64,000 nt of DNA. It comes from Gammaproteobacteria bacterium (GTDB taxonomy: Bacteria; Pseudomonadota; Gammaproteobacteria; SURF-13). The position numbers were made by a program, and so were the translations under genes. This document shows, piece by piece, positions 1 to 8,437 of this stretch. The first letter of the stretch is position 1. Every line of letters begins with the position of its first letter. A model generated the notes under the pieces. That model did no database searches. It was not told the origin of the DNA and saw only the letters and a program-made list of their open reading frames with translations. Where the stretch lies: assembly GCA_030680605.1 (NCBI GenBank), contig JAUXUQ010000007.1, positions 62,001 to 126,000 of the forward strand, given 5' to 3'.

Positions 1-383
1 GTGCCGCGCAAATGGCACTGGTCACACCTCTCAAGGATGGCATGAATCTGGTCGCCAAGGAATACTGTGCATGCTCTAACGACGAGGACAGCGTTTTGAT
101 TCTCAGTGAGTTTGCTGGTGCCGCTGCCCAGATGCAGAAAGGCGCGCTGCTGGTAAATCCCTATGATATTGAGGGCGTCGCCGATGCCATCCACCAAGCC
201 TTTATCATGGATCTTGATGAACGCCGAACCCGCATGCGCCGGTTGCGACGCTCCATCAGGAACCAGGATATTTTTTGGTGGGTGGACTCATTTTTGCGTG
301 CAGCGATCGCGCAGGACATGGCTGCCTTCCCGGTATTGGCGGACTATGTGCCCCGGGACGATATTGGCGACACCCCTCTCTGA
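1..383 (+). CDS. otsA: Trehalose-6-phosphate synthase, C-terminal end (5' truncated by window edge)
   Basis: This is the last 126 codons of a GT20 glycosyltransferase that joins a nucleotide-activated glucose to glucose-6-phosphate to give trehalose-6-phosphate in the cytoplasm. The reading frame is open from base 3, so the gene begins outside the window. The stretch [17 protein letters not shown] is the family signature near the nucleotide-sugar site, followed by the SEFAGAA segment and the VNPYD segment typical of OtsA C termini. Its phosphatase partner OtsB is not adjacent but lies near 38,483-39,247 on the other strand, so the pair is split by about 38 kb. The gene ends 33 bases before the convergent end of tamB. 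The identification is secure; the rest of the enzyme and any upstream neighbours are not visible. Confidence 0.93.
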   Translation, partial: AAQMALVTPLKDGMNLVAKEYCACSNDEDSVLILSEFAGAAAQMQKGALLVNPYDIEGVADAIHQAFIMDLDERRTRMRRLRRSIRNQDIFWWVDSFLRAAIAQDMAAFPVLADYVPRDDIGDTPL

Positions 384-416
384 GCAGGACGAATCGTTGG
401 ACAGGCATGCAGCCGC

Positions 417-3400
417 CTAGTCAAAGCTGAAGCTGTAAAAAAGATCTACAGCACTCTCCTCTCCCGTCTGCGTGCGCACTGACAGACGCTCGGTCAACGT
501 GTAGTTAATCTTCGCCAGATTGGATGCGCCTGCCAACCCCTGCTCGAACGTCAGGTAGGCCCGCGATGAAAGGCGTTTCCCCATTGTCAGCACGGCGTTC
601 TCGACACCGCCCGCGCCTGACAGGGAAAACTCATCCAGCCCGGCGGCGTGAGCTATTTTTGCCTCCAGCGAAACCGATTCACCCTGCGCAAGTAATGCAC
701 CCGCCGCTGCTTGCAACGCACCAAACTCTCCGCCGCTGGTTTTTTCCAGCCCGTGCCCGAGTACCAGCCATGACAATTTTTCGCTGTCGGGTACAGATGG
801 TATGGATGTCAGCCTCACCTGCGGTACCTGCGCCGTACCACTAATGGCAACGCCTGCCTCCACCGGCAGGTTTTTGCGCAGGGCTACGATGTTGAGGCCG
901 GGATTATCAATCGGCCCAATAAAATTCAGAATGCCACGCTCAATCGAGAGACTCTGGCCATACGCCGAGTACCTGCCCTTGGCCACCTGTATCTTGCCGG
1001 AAGCGGTGGGCGCGGTTTTTCCGCTGGCGTGCACCTTCACGGCACCGACAAGCTGCGCATCCACACCCTTTCCCTTCAGGTAAAACCGGTCACCAAGATC
1101 GAGGTCTATATCCGCTATAATGGCATAAGGTGCTTTTCTGTTCTCCACTGCGTCAGGCTGTCCGAGCACCACGACATCCTCGCTCAAGCTTGGTGCATCT
1201 TCCTCCGGAAGATCGATCAGGCCGCGGTCAATCCTGAGCTTGGCGGACAGGCCCAACTTCCCGGCATGCAATCTTGCATCGCCATTCCCACTCACTATCA
1301 ACAGCCGGTCAGGTCGGCTCAGCAGCTCAAGTTGCTTGGCCACAAGCGCGACCTCGACCTCAGGCTCGCCAGACTCCCAGCTGACGCCGCCCTTGCCGCT
1401 CACACTCCCTGCGCCACCCTGCACATCAAAGTGTCCTGCCAACTGGTTGCTGCTATCCATGCTGGCCTGTAAATTACCTTGCCTGAAACTGATGCCATAC
1501 TCAGGGTAGTCGAACTTGAGGCCATCTATTTTAAGCTCTCCGGAAAGATTGGGCCTGCTCACGGTTCCTTGCGCACTCATGCGTACTTTCACTGCGCCGT
1601 CTATCCCCATCTGCTTTCCCAGCAGTGGCGTGATCCAGGCGATGGACGGCATATTGGCATCCGCATCCAGTATTAGCGCGGCATCGCCGACAATTCCCCA
1701 CACACCGTCTTTCTGTGCCAGACTGCTTTGTATGCGGGCCGTTATGGAGCCGAGGGTGGTACCTGCCAGATCCAGTTCAGTTGTCAGTTGGTTATCTACC
1801 ACTGCAGTTTGCAGCGCAAGGCGTGTCAGTCCCAGGGCTGTATGTGGCTCCGTCAACATCGTCACGTCGCCCTGGTCACGCCACAGCACAATCTCACCAT
1901 TTAACTTGTCGCTTGCCGACAGCGCCCACTTCCCTCCAAATATCAGCGTAGTCTGCGCATGTAACGGCTGCTGCGTCATCCTCAGAAACTCGGCACCGCG
2001 CAACCCCGCCAGCACCCCATGACTACTCATCCGTCCGTCACTGTGCATCAATTCTCCGATACGTATTTCACCGCCCGCAAAAGTAACGGATGCTCCTGTA
2101 AGAGTAAACTTTCGCCGCTCCAGCGTCAGTGTCGCCGGGGCCTTGAGCATCGCAGGGTAGCGTCCGTGGTTCTCAAGGCTCGCCACTGTACCTGTCCAAG
2201 CACTGCCCTCTCCCCAGGCACCGTTGAATGTGGCGCGCATGTCCATGATTTTATTGCGCGCTGAAAACCCGATCTCGTGGGCAGTACGCCGCCCCGTGGC
2301 ATTTATCAGCACCTGCTCAATCTCCAAACCTGCACTGCGATAACCGTGTAGCTCTGCCTTCAGCGCCAGCGGCCCGTCCAAGCCCTGTTCGAGCTGCCCA
2401 CTGGCCGCGAACTGCGCGACGTGGTGCGCTCCATCCCAGTCAAGATTGCCTGCGTTGATATCAAATGTACCGGCTGTTTGTTGCAGGGTTCCTGCCAGCG
2501 TGCCTGTGGCCGCAATTCGCCCGCCAAAACGCGGCCCGACCCAGGCACCCACATCTGCCGCATTCAGACGCCAGTTCAACACGTCGCCGGGCTCACCGAA
2601 GGCACCATTGACAGCGAACCTGTCAGCACCCAACTGCAGAGCCACATCGGCATCCCAAAGACGCTGCATGGCAACAGTCGCGCCGCCCTTTCCGCTCAGT
2701 GGTCTGTTCCGGTACTGACTGTCCGCGATGGTAACCTGCAATGTCGATTGCAGCACAGGCTGTAATTGACCCGTTGCAGTAAAGCGTGCATTGATTGACG
2801 CTGCCGGGTAATCCCCGAATCTTGCGGGGTCAAATTTTATTAGCGTGCCTTCAGCCTGGAACTCGCGTGCCTGTGCAAGCTTCAGTGCCCCCTGAAGCGC
2901 CAGCTCACTGTCTGCAGACGAAATGCGTGCCGACTTGATTTCCACTACAGCGTCACGATGCAGAGCATCAAGCTGGATGCGATACTGCTCCTGTCCAAGG
3001 TCAGCCCGCACAATATGTGTTGTCCCTTCAACAGCCACCTGTACCTTGCCCGCCAGCTGGGTGGGTTTGAGTGTGCTGTGTATGCCGCGCAGATTGAGCC
3101 CTGTAGTGGTCAGGTCGAAACTCAATTTCCCTTGCTGCAAACCACCTGCGCCTGAAAACCGGCCCGCCTCCGCCAAATCCAGCTGAAGTTCGCCGAAGGC
3201 AAGCTTGTCGAACGTACCCTCAAATACTGCCTGTAATTGCTTAAATGGTATTCGCGCACCATCCAGCGTGCCGTGTGTCGCATTCACCACGCCTACTACA
3301 CCCTGAAAAATATCTGGAGATTTTGCTTGCAGCGTAACATCAACAGCGACGTCGGCTTGAGGCAAGTCTGCCCCGAACTGCTGCGGATTTATGTGCTGTG

Positions 3401-4157
3401 CGTTTAGCGCAGCCTGTTTCAGTGGTACCGCATCAAACGGTGCGAGGGTTGCGCTCACTGTGGCTTGTGCCGCACCCACACTTCCCGTGCCTGCCAGTTT
3501 GATAGCGCCCAGACTACCTGCGAGGGTTACATCTACCTTGTAGGGGTGTGGTTGCCCTGCGTGATCAAGTTGCACTCGCCCACCCAACCGATAGGGTAAG
3601 ACAGCCCCCATACCGATGATCGCATCTCCCCTTCCCCAGGGAGTATCGAGTGTAACCCTCACCTGATACTCGCCCTCCGGGTTATTCAGTGAAAGTTTCA
3701 AGCGTGAAAACTCGTGGCGCTGGTCGGCTGTCTCAATCACTATATGCTCCGCCATCGCGGCAGGTATCTCCAATCCCAGCGGAAACTGTAGTGTATTCGG
3801 GAGCTGTAGCGGTTCAGTACCTGGCTGCTTTATGGTCAACCTGAGTTTTTGTATCCGTAGTGTCTGCACATGTATTTTCTTGTCGAGCACGATGTCACGG
3901 GGGGACCAGTCAAACTCAAACCCGCTCAACTCTATACGACGTTCTGCTGTCTCAAACACCAGCGTTGCGATCCGTATCGGACCATACAGCGAACCCTCAA
4001 CCCCCTGCAGTTCCAGCCTGCCATCGCTATTCGCAACGGTATACTCTGCCAGCCACAGCAACACCGGTGTGCGGCCCACGAACCAGAGGGTGCCTGCTGT
4101 GCTGGCCAGCAGCAGAATGGCTATCAACCACGCCCGTCGGGATTTTCGAAACGCCAT
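417..4157 (-). CDS. tamB: Translocation and assembly module inner-membrane subunit TamB
   Basis: The 1246-residue protein has an N-terminal membrane anchor (about residues 9-29, hydrophobic after KSRRAW) followed by a very long, repetitive, beta-rich periplasmic region and the C-terminal DUF490/TamB domain (last 350 or so residues, ending in the family-typical aromatic tail FYSFSFD). TamB spans the periplasm and works with TamA in outer-membrane protein insertion and, as more recent work indicates, phospholipid transport to the outer membrane. Its ATG shares one base with the TGA stop of tamA (TGATG at 4155-4159), which implies translational coupling. The length matches the usual 1200-1300 residues. 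The assignment rests on length, domain layout and the neighbouring tamA. Confidence 0.93.
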   Translation of the reverse strand: MAFRKSRRAWLIAILLLASTAGTLWFVGRTPVLLWLAEYTVANSDGRLELQGVEGSLYGPIRIATLVFETAERRIELSGFEFDWSPRDIVLDKKIHVQTLRIQKLRLTIKQPGTEPLQLPNTLQFPLGLEIPAAMAEHIVIETADQRHEFSRLKLSLNNPEGEYQVRVTLDTPWGRGDAIIGMGAVLPYRLGGRVQLDHAGQPHPYKVDVTLAGSLGAIKLAGTGSVGAAQATVSATLAPFDAVPLKQAALNAQHINPQQFGADLPQADVAVDVTLQAKSPDIFQGVVGVVNATHGTLDGARIPFKQLQAVFEGTFDKLAFGELQLDLAEAGRFSGAGGLQQGKLSFDLTTTGLNLRGIHSTLKPTQLAGKVQVAVEGTTHIVRADLGQEQYRIQLDALHRDAVVEIKSARISSADSELALQGALKLAQAREFQAEGTLIKFDPARFGDYPAASINARFTATGQLQPVLQSTLQVTIADSQYRNRPLSGKGGATVAMQRLWDADVALQLGADRFAVNGAFGEPGDVLNWRLNAADVGAWVGPRFGGRIAATGTLAGTLQQTAGTFDINAGNLDWDGAHHVAQFAASGQLEQGLDGPLALKAELHGYRSAGLEIEQVLINATGRRTAHEIGFSARNKIMDMRATFNGAWGEGSAWTGTVASLENHGRYPAMLKAPATLTLERRKFTLTGASVTFAGGEIRIGELMHSDGRMSSHGVLAGLRGAEFLRMTQQPLHAQTTLIFGGKWALSASDKLNGEIVLWRDQGDVTMLTEPHTALGLTRLALQTAVVDNQLTTELDLAGTTLGSITARIQSSLAQKDGVWGIVGDAALILDADANMPSIAWITPLLGKQMGIDGAVKVRMSAQGTVSRPNLSGELKIDGLKFDYPEYGISFRQGNLQASMDSSNQLAGHFDVQGGAGSVSGKGGVSWESGEPEVEVALVAKQLELLSRPDRLLIVSGNGDARLHAGKLGLSAKLRIDRGLIDLPEEDAPSLSEDVVVLGQPDAVENRKAPYAIIADIDLDLGDRFYLKGKGVDAQLVGAVKVHASGKTAPTASGKIQVAKGRYSAYGQSLSIERGILNFIGPIDNPGLNIVALRKNLPVEAGVAISGTAQVPQVRLTSIPSVPDSEKLSWLVLGHGLEKTSGGEFGALQAAAGALLAQGESVSLEAKIAHAAGLDEFSLSGAGGVENAVLTMGKRLSSRAYLTFEQGLAGASNLAKINYTLTERLSVRTQTGEESAVDLFYSFSFD

Positions 4158-5950
4158 CAGAATGCCACTCCAACGGAGAAATGCAGCTGCAGGCTTGCCT
4201 GGTCACGCCCATAGGCAACATCAACATTCAACGGGCCGACCGGGCTTTTCCAGCGTGCGCCGAGGCCATAACCGTGCGCCAGCCGGAACGACGCCAGGTC
4301 GTCTGCAGCATTGCCGACATCATAAAATACTGCGGCGCCCCATTTCGGGCGCAGCCAGTGGACATACTCCACACTCGCCACACCAAGATAGCGGCCACCG
4401 ACAACAGCGTTGCCCTGCTTCACCCCCAGACTCAGATAGTCGTAACCACGCACAGACTGGTCACCTCCGGTGCGAAACAGAAAATCCGAGGGAATCCCCT
4501 GACGACTACTGGCCGCGACCATGCCCAACTCACCTCGCACGAGCAGGCTGTCCTGTTCACCCAGAGGATAATAATAGGCTGCTTTCAAGTAGCTGCGCGC
4601 AAAGCTTTGGTCAGAGAGCAGCGCCTTGCCAGCACCGCCCACCTGTGTACTCAGTAAATAACCTCTGGTCGGGTACAACAGATTATCCAGATCACGTCGC
4701 GCCCAGGCGTAATTCAAGCTCAACGCCTGACGCTGGTTTTCCTCTGCACCCAGTACCTTCTGTTGTTCTGTCTGATACTGGATGGCAAGCGTCGTCTCGA
4801 TCTTGCCAACCACGCGCGTTCGTTTTGTACCCAGTCCATACTTGGTTATATCCTCACCCTCTATGTCGCTACTCTCGGTGAAGACATCCAAGCTATCCAG
4901 ATAACCCCCCGCCGTGCGCGGCACCAGTATTTCACCTTTCAGAAACTGTCGATTGGTTTCAAGTTTAAGCAGACTGGTCAGGCGCCAGGCCTGGCCCAGA
5001 AAATCGAGATTCTCGTACTCCACCTGTCCACGTCCGCCGGTGTTGGTGCTGGCCCCGATACCAAAACCGATCCTTCTGGCAGGTCGCTCCGTAATCTCCA
5101 CCCGTACCGGCACATGCTCTGGCCTGAGCGGATCGGTCTCCATACTCACCAGTGCACTGGAAAAATAGGGGCTATCCTGCAGTCGTGACTGAAAATCGAG
5201 CAGGCGGGTTTGCGAGTATGGAGCACCCTCCCCAATCGGGCTGAGGCGATCAATGATCGAGCGCGGATAACGTGAAAGCCCTGCCACCTCCAGCGCTCCG
5301 AAAGTAAATGCAGGCCCGCTATCAAGCGCAAGATACAACACCACCTCCCGTGTGTCGGGATTCACCGTCGCCTGACTTGCGCTTATCGTGGCCGCAGGAT
5401 ACTGCTCAATCAGTAACTCCTTTAATGCAGAGCGCTTGGCCGCCTCCCATTCTGCCTGCCTGAATACACTGCCCGGCTGCAACGGCCATACCTCGTGCAG
5501 CTTCTGCAGGCGCAGGGCATTTTCTTCTGGGCCATCCTCAAAATCACCGCGCACCTCCAGATCGAATCGAACCACCCGCACCGGCTCACCTGGTTCTACC
5601 GTGAAGCTCACCACCCATGCACCATCCTTTCCCTCAAGCGATGAGTCGATTGTGGGTGAGTAGAATCCCTCGGTCGACAACAGCTCGCGGGTATTATCCG
5701 GCGCCTTGCGCAACAACAGGCGCAACTGATCCTCATTCATGCGTGGATTATCACGCCACTTATAGATATCCAGGTACTGCTCCAGCAAGGCACGGTAGGA
5801 CTCCGGGATATCCAGCTCAATCGAGTAACGAAAGTCCTGTGCGGACGCCAGGACTGGCACAAAAAACAGACAAAGTGCTCCGATGCTGGCATACCGTGTG
5901 AGGGTATGCCGCGCACACAGCAAAGCTCGCAAAATAGGCACCGACTGCAT
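4157..5950 (-). CDS. tamA: Outer-membrane Omp85-family protein TamA
   Basis: TamA is an Omp85 beta-barrel protein with N-terminal POTRA domains that forms a complex with TamB. The proposed 597-residue product starts with a signal peptide (MQSVPILR..., cleavage probably after LASA), then POTRA modules (about residues 40-260) and a barrel ending in the aromatic C-terminal signature (HFSVGVAF). The frame is open back to 6139, but the start at 5950 is preferred. It has GAGG six bases upstream and gives a clean signal peptide, while the upstream alternatives (5968, 6139) add sequence that does not look like a leader. The gene overlaps tamB by one base. A divergent bufferin-like gene lies upstream. 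Confidence 0.9.
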   Translation of the reverse strand: MQSVPILRALLCARHTLTRYASIGALCLFFVPVLASAQDFRYSIELDIPESYRALLEQYLDIYKWRDNPRMNEDQLRLLLRKAPDNTRELLSTEGFYSPTIDSSLEGKDGAWVVSFTVEPGEPVRVVRFDLEVRGDFEDGPEENALRLQKLHEVWPLQPGSVFRQAEWEAAKRSALKELLIEQYPAATISASQATVNPDTREVVLYLALDSGPAFTFGALEVAGLSRYPRSIIDRLSPIGEGAPYSQTRLLDFQSRLQDSPYFSSALVSMETDPLRPEHVPVRVEITERPARRIGFGIGASTNTGGRGQVEYENLDFLGQAWRLTSLLKLETNRQFLKGEILVPRTAGGYLDSLDVFTESSDIEGEDITKYGLGTKRTRVVGKIETTLAIQYQTEQQKVLGAEENQRQALSLNYAWARRDLDNLLYPTRGYLLSTQVGGAGKALLSDQSFARSYLKAAYYYPLGEQDSLLVRGELGMVAASSRQGIPSDFLFRTGGDQSVRGYDYLSLGVKQGNAVVGGRYLGVASVEYVHWLRPKWGAAVFYDVGNAADDLASFRLAHGYGLGARWKSPVGPLNVDVAYGRDQASLQLHFSVGVAF

Positions 5951-6270
5951 AGGGAACCTCGGGCGCATGTTTTCAGATAGAGCCGCTGGGGGTTGCACAA
6001 AACACACTGTGGCAGGCTGTAAATCTGTGCTAATTATACTCTGTTCAATCAATGGCATCGAGTCACCATCGAGGTGGTACGCGTGCATAAGCACCCGCTG
6101 GCCCGCATGCCACATAGACTGCATCTGCACTGTCCACAAGCCCGGCCACGATGTGACCGAATTGTGATTTTCTTGTGAGACAGAGGCAAGATATGCCGTC
6201 TAATCTGTACACCGTAGGCCAGACGCCTACGATCACTCTAACTATCCATCACTTGAACTGGAGCACATAT
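5951..6270. promoter_or_regulatory. Divergent intergenic region between tamA and the bufferin-like gene
   Basis: About 320 bases without a convincing gene. It should carry promoters for both divergent genes. Two copies of TTGTGA, 11 bases apart start to start (6162-6167 and 6173-6178), could be a direct-repeat regulator site. A perfect 7-bp inverted repeat (CGTAGGC, five-base loop, GCCTACG; 6213-6231) lies 40 bases before the bufferin start, where it could be an operator or leader hairpin. No well-spaced sigma-70 pair was found. The open frames running through here are extensions of the two flanking genes. Confidence 0.4.
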
Positions 6271-6546
6271 ATGAACACTGCAAATGCATTCAAGGGCTTA
6301 CTCCTCGCAACCGCTGCAGCCGGCATGTTCGCTACCGCGGGTCTCGCCTCTGCCGCTGACAAAATGGACAGCAAGGAAGGGAAAATCCACTGTAACGGCG
6401 TGAACTCCTGCAAAGGAACAGGTGACTGCAAAGGCGTGAATGCCTGCCAAGGCCAAAACAGCTGCAAAGGCAAGGGCTTTCTGTTCATGACACCTGAGGA
6501 CTGCAAGGCTGCACAGGCAAAAATGGAAATGGAGATGCACAAGTAG
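6271..6546 (+). CDS. Bufferin-like (BufA2-type) exported cysteine-repeat peptide
   Basis: A 91-residue precursor with a signal peptide (about residues 1-28, ending LASA) and a short mature part with six cysteines. Five of them fall in an exact six-residue period (C at every sixth position: CNGVNS, CKGTGD, CKGVNA, CQGQNS, CKGKGF), and the sixth lies in PEDC near the C terminus. This pattern matches the BufA2 bufferins, periplasmic ribosomally made peptides whose cysteines are modified by an MNIO (DUF692) enzyme and which sequester copper. GGAG eight bases before the ATG supports this start over the longer frame. DoxX follows, as in many bufferin loci, but no DUF692 or DUF2063 partner is visible in the window. 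The family call is from memory of the motif; copper binding is inferred. Confidence 0.78.
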   Translation: MNTANAFKGLLLATAAAGMFATAGLASAADKMDSKEGKIHCNGVNSCKGTGDCKGVNACQGQNSCKGKGFLFMTPEDCKAAQAKMEMEMHK

Positions 6547-6565
6547 TCATAGCGGTCACGAACAA

Positions 6566-6590
6566 CCGGCCGGGAACTATTCCCGGCCGG
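6566..6590 (+). terminator. Perfect 10-bp hairpin between the bufferin-like gene and doxX
   Basis: CCGGCCGGGA is followed by a five-base loop and TCCCGGCCGG, a perfect GC-rich stem starting 20 bases after the bufferin stop. No T-run follows, so it is not a standard intrinsic terminator. It may stabilise the 3' end of the peptide mRNA or partly attenuate read-through, letting the peptide be made in excess over DoxX. Confidence 0.55.
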
Positions 6591-6617
6591 TCACGCGCGC
6601 ATCAACGGGAGAGCCTC

Positions 6618-7091
6618 ATGTACAGCAGATTTTCCTCAGGAATAAATGCAATCGTCAACGGGGCAAATGCACTGAGTTCACTGCTTGATCTCTTTATACG
6701 ATTGTGGATGGCCAACATCTTCTGGTCGTCCGGTCTTGTCAAAATCGGTAATTTTGACAAGACACTGGATATATTCACCACTGTTTTCAAAGTGCCGCTG
6801 TTCAACCCCACACTGGCTGCGGTATTGGCCACTGGCACGGAACTGATCGGCGCTGTGTTGCTGGTGCTGGGCCTGGCAACCAGATTCGCCAGTGCCTCGC
6901 TAATCTTTCTGACGTTCATGGCCGCCATCTCATACCATCTGGACGTGCCCGATGCTGCCAGCACCTGGGGCGAAGGCTATCTGTCCCATATCTACTTCGG
7001 TATATTACTCACGGTACTGATGCTGCATGGCCCCGGCAAGCTGTCGCTTGATCACTACCTCTGGCGCCGCTATTCGACACATGGCAACTAA
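6618..7091 (+). CDS. DoxX family membrane protein
   Basis: The 157-residue protein has four predicted transmembrane helices and the DoxX-family features of the first helix (RLWMANIFWSSGLVKI), the second membrane pair (LAAVLATGTELIGAVLLVLGLATR) and the HGPGKLSLD motif near the C terminus. Members of this family are inner-membrane proteins of poorly defined function, sometimes linked to thiol or sulfur redox chemistry. A clear ribosome site (GGGAGAG) precedes the ATG. The gene lies 71 bases after the bufferin-like gene on the same strand, separated by a strong hairpin. Its role with that peptide, perhaps in redox or copper handling at the membrane, is inferred from context only. Confidence 0.85.
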   Translation: MYSRFSSGINAIVNGANALSSLLDLFIRLWMANIFWSSGLVKIGNFDKTLDIFTTVFKVPLFNPTLAAVLATGTELIGAVLLVLGLATRFASASLIFLTFMAAISYHLDVPDAASTWGEGYLSHIYFGILLTVLMLHGPGKLSLDHYLWRRYSTHGN

Positions 7092-7118
7092 CCTGACGAG
7101 ACAAGCACAAAGACTCTG

Positions 7119-7670
7119 TCAAAGACGCCGAAACTCGGTACCTTTGCACTTTGGGCACTCAGCCAAATGTCCGGATTCAGACCGGACTATAAGTTCTCCA
7201 CAAGCAGTACAGGAGAATGTACCACCACTGGCCATTTCACCGGTACGATACGTGAGGTGGCCCAGTTTGGTGCCGGCCTTTTGCAGCCACTCTCCGACAG
7301 CGACCGAAGCCTGCGACAGAAAAAGCGCACTGCGATCACACCACACGCTGAAAAGATCGGCGCTTTTATCGGAAAAGGCGTCCCACTTTGGCCCCAGCTT
7401 CTCCATGGCATAAGCGGCGTCCTTCTTCAACGCCTCAGATGCCTTGTTCAACATCTCTGCCGTATAACCTCCAGCCTCCTTTAGCCGGCTACCTGCCTTG
7501 TCAACCGCCTCGCGGATAGTCTCGGCATTCACATTCTCACGCATCTCTGAAAACACCCGCTTTGCTTCCTGCCGCAGTCTTTCATAGGCCGCCACCTCAT
7601 CCTGCTTTTGTTGCGCGCTGTCTTCCACCTTTTGCCCTGCTGTATCGTCCTTCTTTATTTCCTCAGTCAT
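7119..7670 (-). CDS. DUF1451-type zinc-ribbon protein (YbeL-like)
   Basis: A 183-residue soluble protein with a charged, helix-rich N-terminal half (residues 1-110, many K, E and A; probably coiled coil or amphipathic) and a C-terminal zinc ribbon with two cysteine pairs (CTAC and CPKC, about residues 153-175) ending FRRL. The segment GGTFSCTACGE is characteristic of the DUF1451 family that includes E. coli YbeL. Function is unknown; the ribbon suggests protein or nucleic-acid contact. The ATG at 7670 has AAGGGG six bases upstream and is preferred to the in-frame start at 7709. It is convergent with doxX. Confidence 0.8.
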   Translation of the reverse strand: MTEEIKKDDTAGQKVEDSAQQKQDEVAAYERLRQEAKRVFSEMRENVNAETIREAVDKAGSRLKEAGGYTAEMLNKASEALKKDAAYAMEKLGPKWDAFSDKSADLFSVWCDRSALFLSQASVAVGEWLQKAGTKLGHLTYRTGEMASGGTFSCTACGELIVRSESGHLAECPKCKGTEFRRL

Positions 7671-7946
7671 GATTAACCCCTTGCCATTTGCAATTACATT
7701 TTCTGTCAATAATAAACGCCAAGTACAGGTACTGCTTCAGCATATGGACATTGTAGCAGCCCCGTAACGGTGGCGTCATGATGCTGACAAACAACAATAA
7801 GAATAATAAGTCACAAAACCAACAGCCTGGACGCCATAGGTTATTGATTCCCATGCGGTTGACGTATGTTTACATTGTCGTAGCGGGACTACAGGAATGC
7901 TGCTTCCAGCTAAAGTCAGGCCTGAATATTAAAATGTCGGTCTGGA

Positions 7947-8225
7947 TCATCGGCCATCAACGTCCTCGCGAACCATGCCGGACAGTGCAACGTACGCTGG
8001 CGGTGGTCGCCACTGGTGTAACAATTCCGCCTGCAGAAACTGCTCGACCCGGAACATATCAAGGTGCCGGTGAATGCGTTCAAAGTTCTGGATAAATTCA
8101 TGATTGGCAGCGTTCCCCATACTTTCCAACGATCTTGTGACCGCTACGCTCAAACCTGTCCTGGATAATATGCGCTGATGCAGCCTTGCAAGGGTCGCGC
8201 CATTGGTGCGGCCCCTGCAGGTCAT
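7947..8225 (-). CDS. Hypothetical protein downstream of lapA
   Basis: A 92-residue frame beginning 9 bases after the lapA stop, with AGGTG a few bases before the ATG. A GTG at 8237, overlapping the lapA stop, is an alternative start. The product is basic and soluble, with no signal peptide or recognised motif (contains RLHQRILSRTG and NFERIHRHLDMF). Position suggests it is co-transcribed with glgX and lapA. I do not recognise a family. If it is not a gene, the stretch from 7671 to 8233 is intergenic. Confidence 0.42.
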   Translation of the reverse strand: MTCRGRTNGATLARLHQRILSRTGLSVAVTRSLESMGNAANHEFIQNFERIHRHLDMFRVEQFLQAELLHQWRPPPAYVALSGMVREDVDGR

Positions 8226-8233
8226 TACACCTG

Positions 8234-8437
8234 TCACATACGGCGCCTGCGGACAATGTGACTATACAGAAAGGCGCCCAACAGCATGCCCACGATCAAC
8301 ACACCGAGAATCAGCAAGGCACGCGACATCGCCACTGTCCACAGCAGTAAACGCACTTCTACTACCGTGGTATTCTGGACAATGAATACTGCCACCAGGC
8401 TGACCAGAACCAGCATCAGGATCAGCTTCGGACTCAT
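8234..8437 (-). CDS. lapA: LapA domain (DUF1049) small membrane protein
   Basis: A 67-residue protein with two hydrophobic helices (about residues 4-22 and 38-60), the family signature [14 protein letters not shown] and a basic tail (HIVRRRRM). LapA-domain proteins are inner-membrane proteins; E. coli LapA works with LapB to control lipopolysaccharide assembly. No lapB is nearby, and the frame sits downstream of glgX with a four-base ATGA overlap, so it is translationally coupled to a glycogen gene rather than placed with lapB. It is shorter than E. coli LapA and lacks most of the C-terminal region, so the exact role is uncertain. Confidence 0.75.
   Translation of the reverse strand: MSPKLILMLVLVSLVAVFIVQNTTVVEVRLLLWTVAMSRALLILGVLIVGMLLGAFLYSHIVRRRRM

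Noticed and set aside
6249-6542. Open frames of 80-97 codons antisense to the bufferin-like gene
   Set aside because: They arise because the periodic Cys/Gly/Lys codons have no stop on the other strand; no ribosome site or protein-like features.
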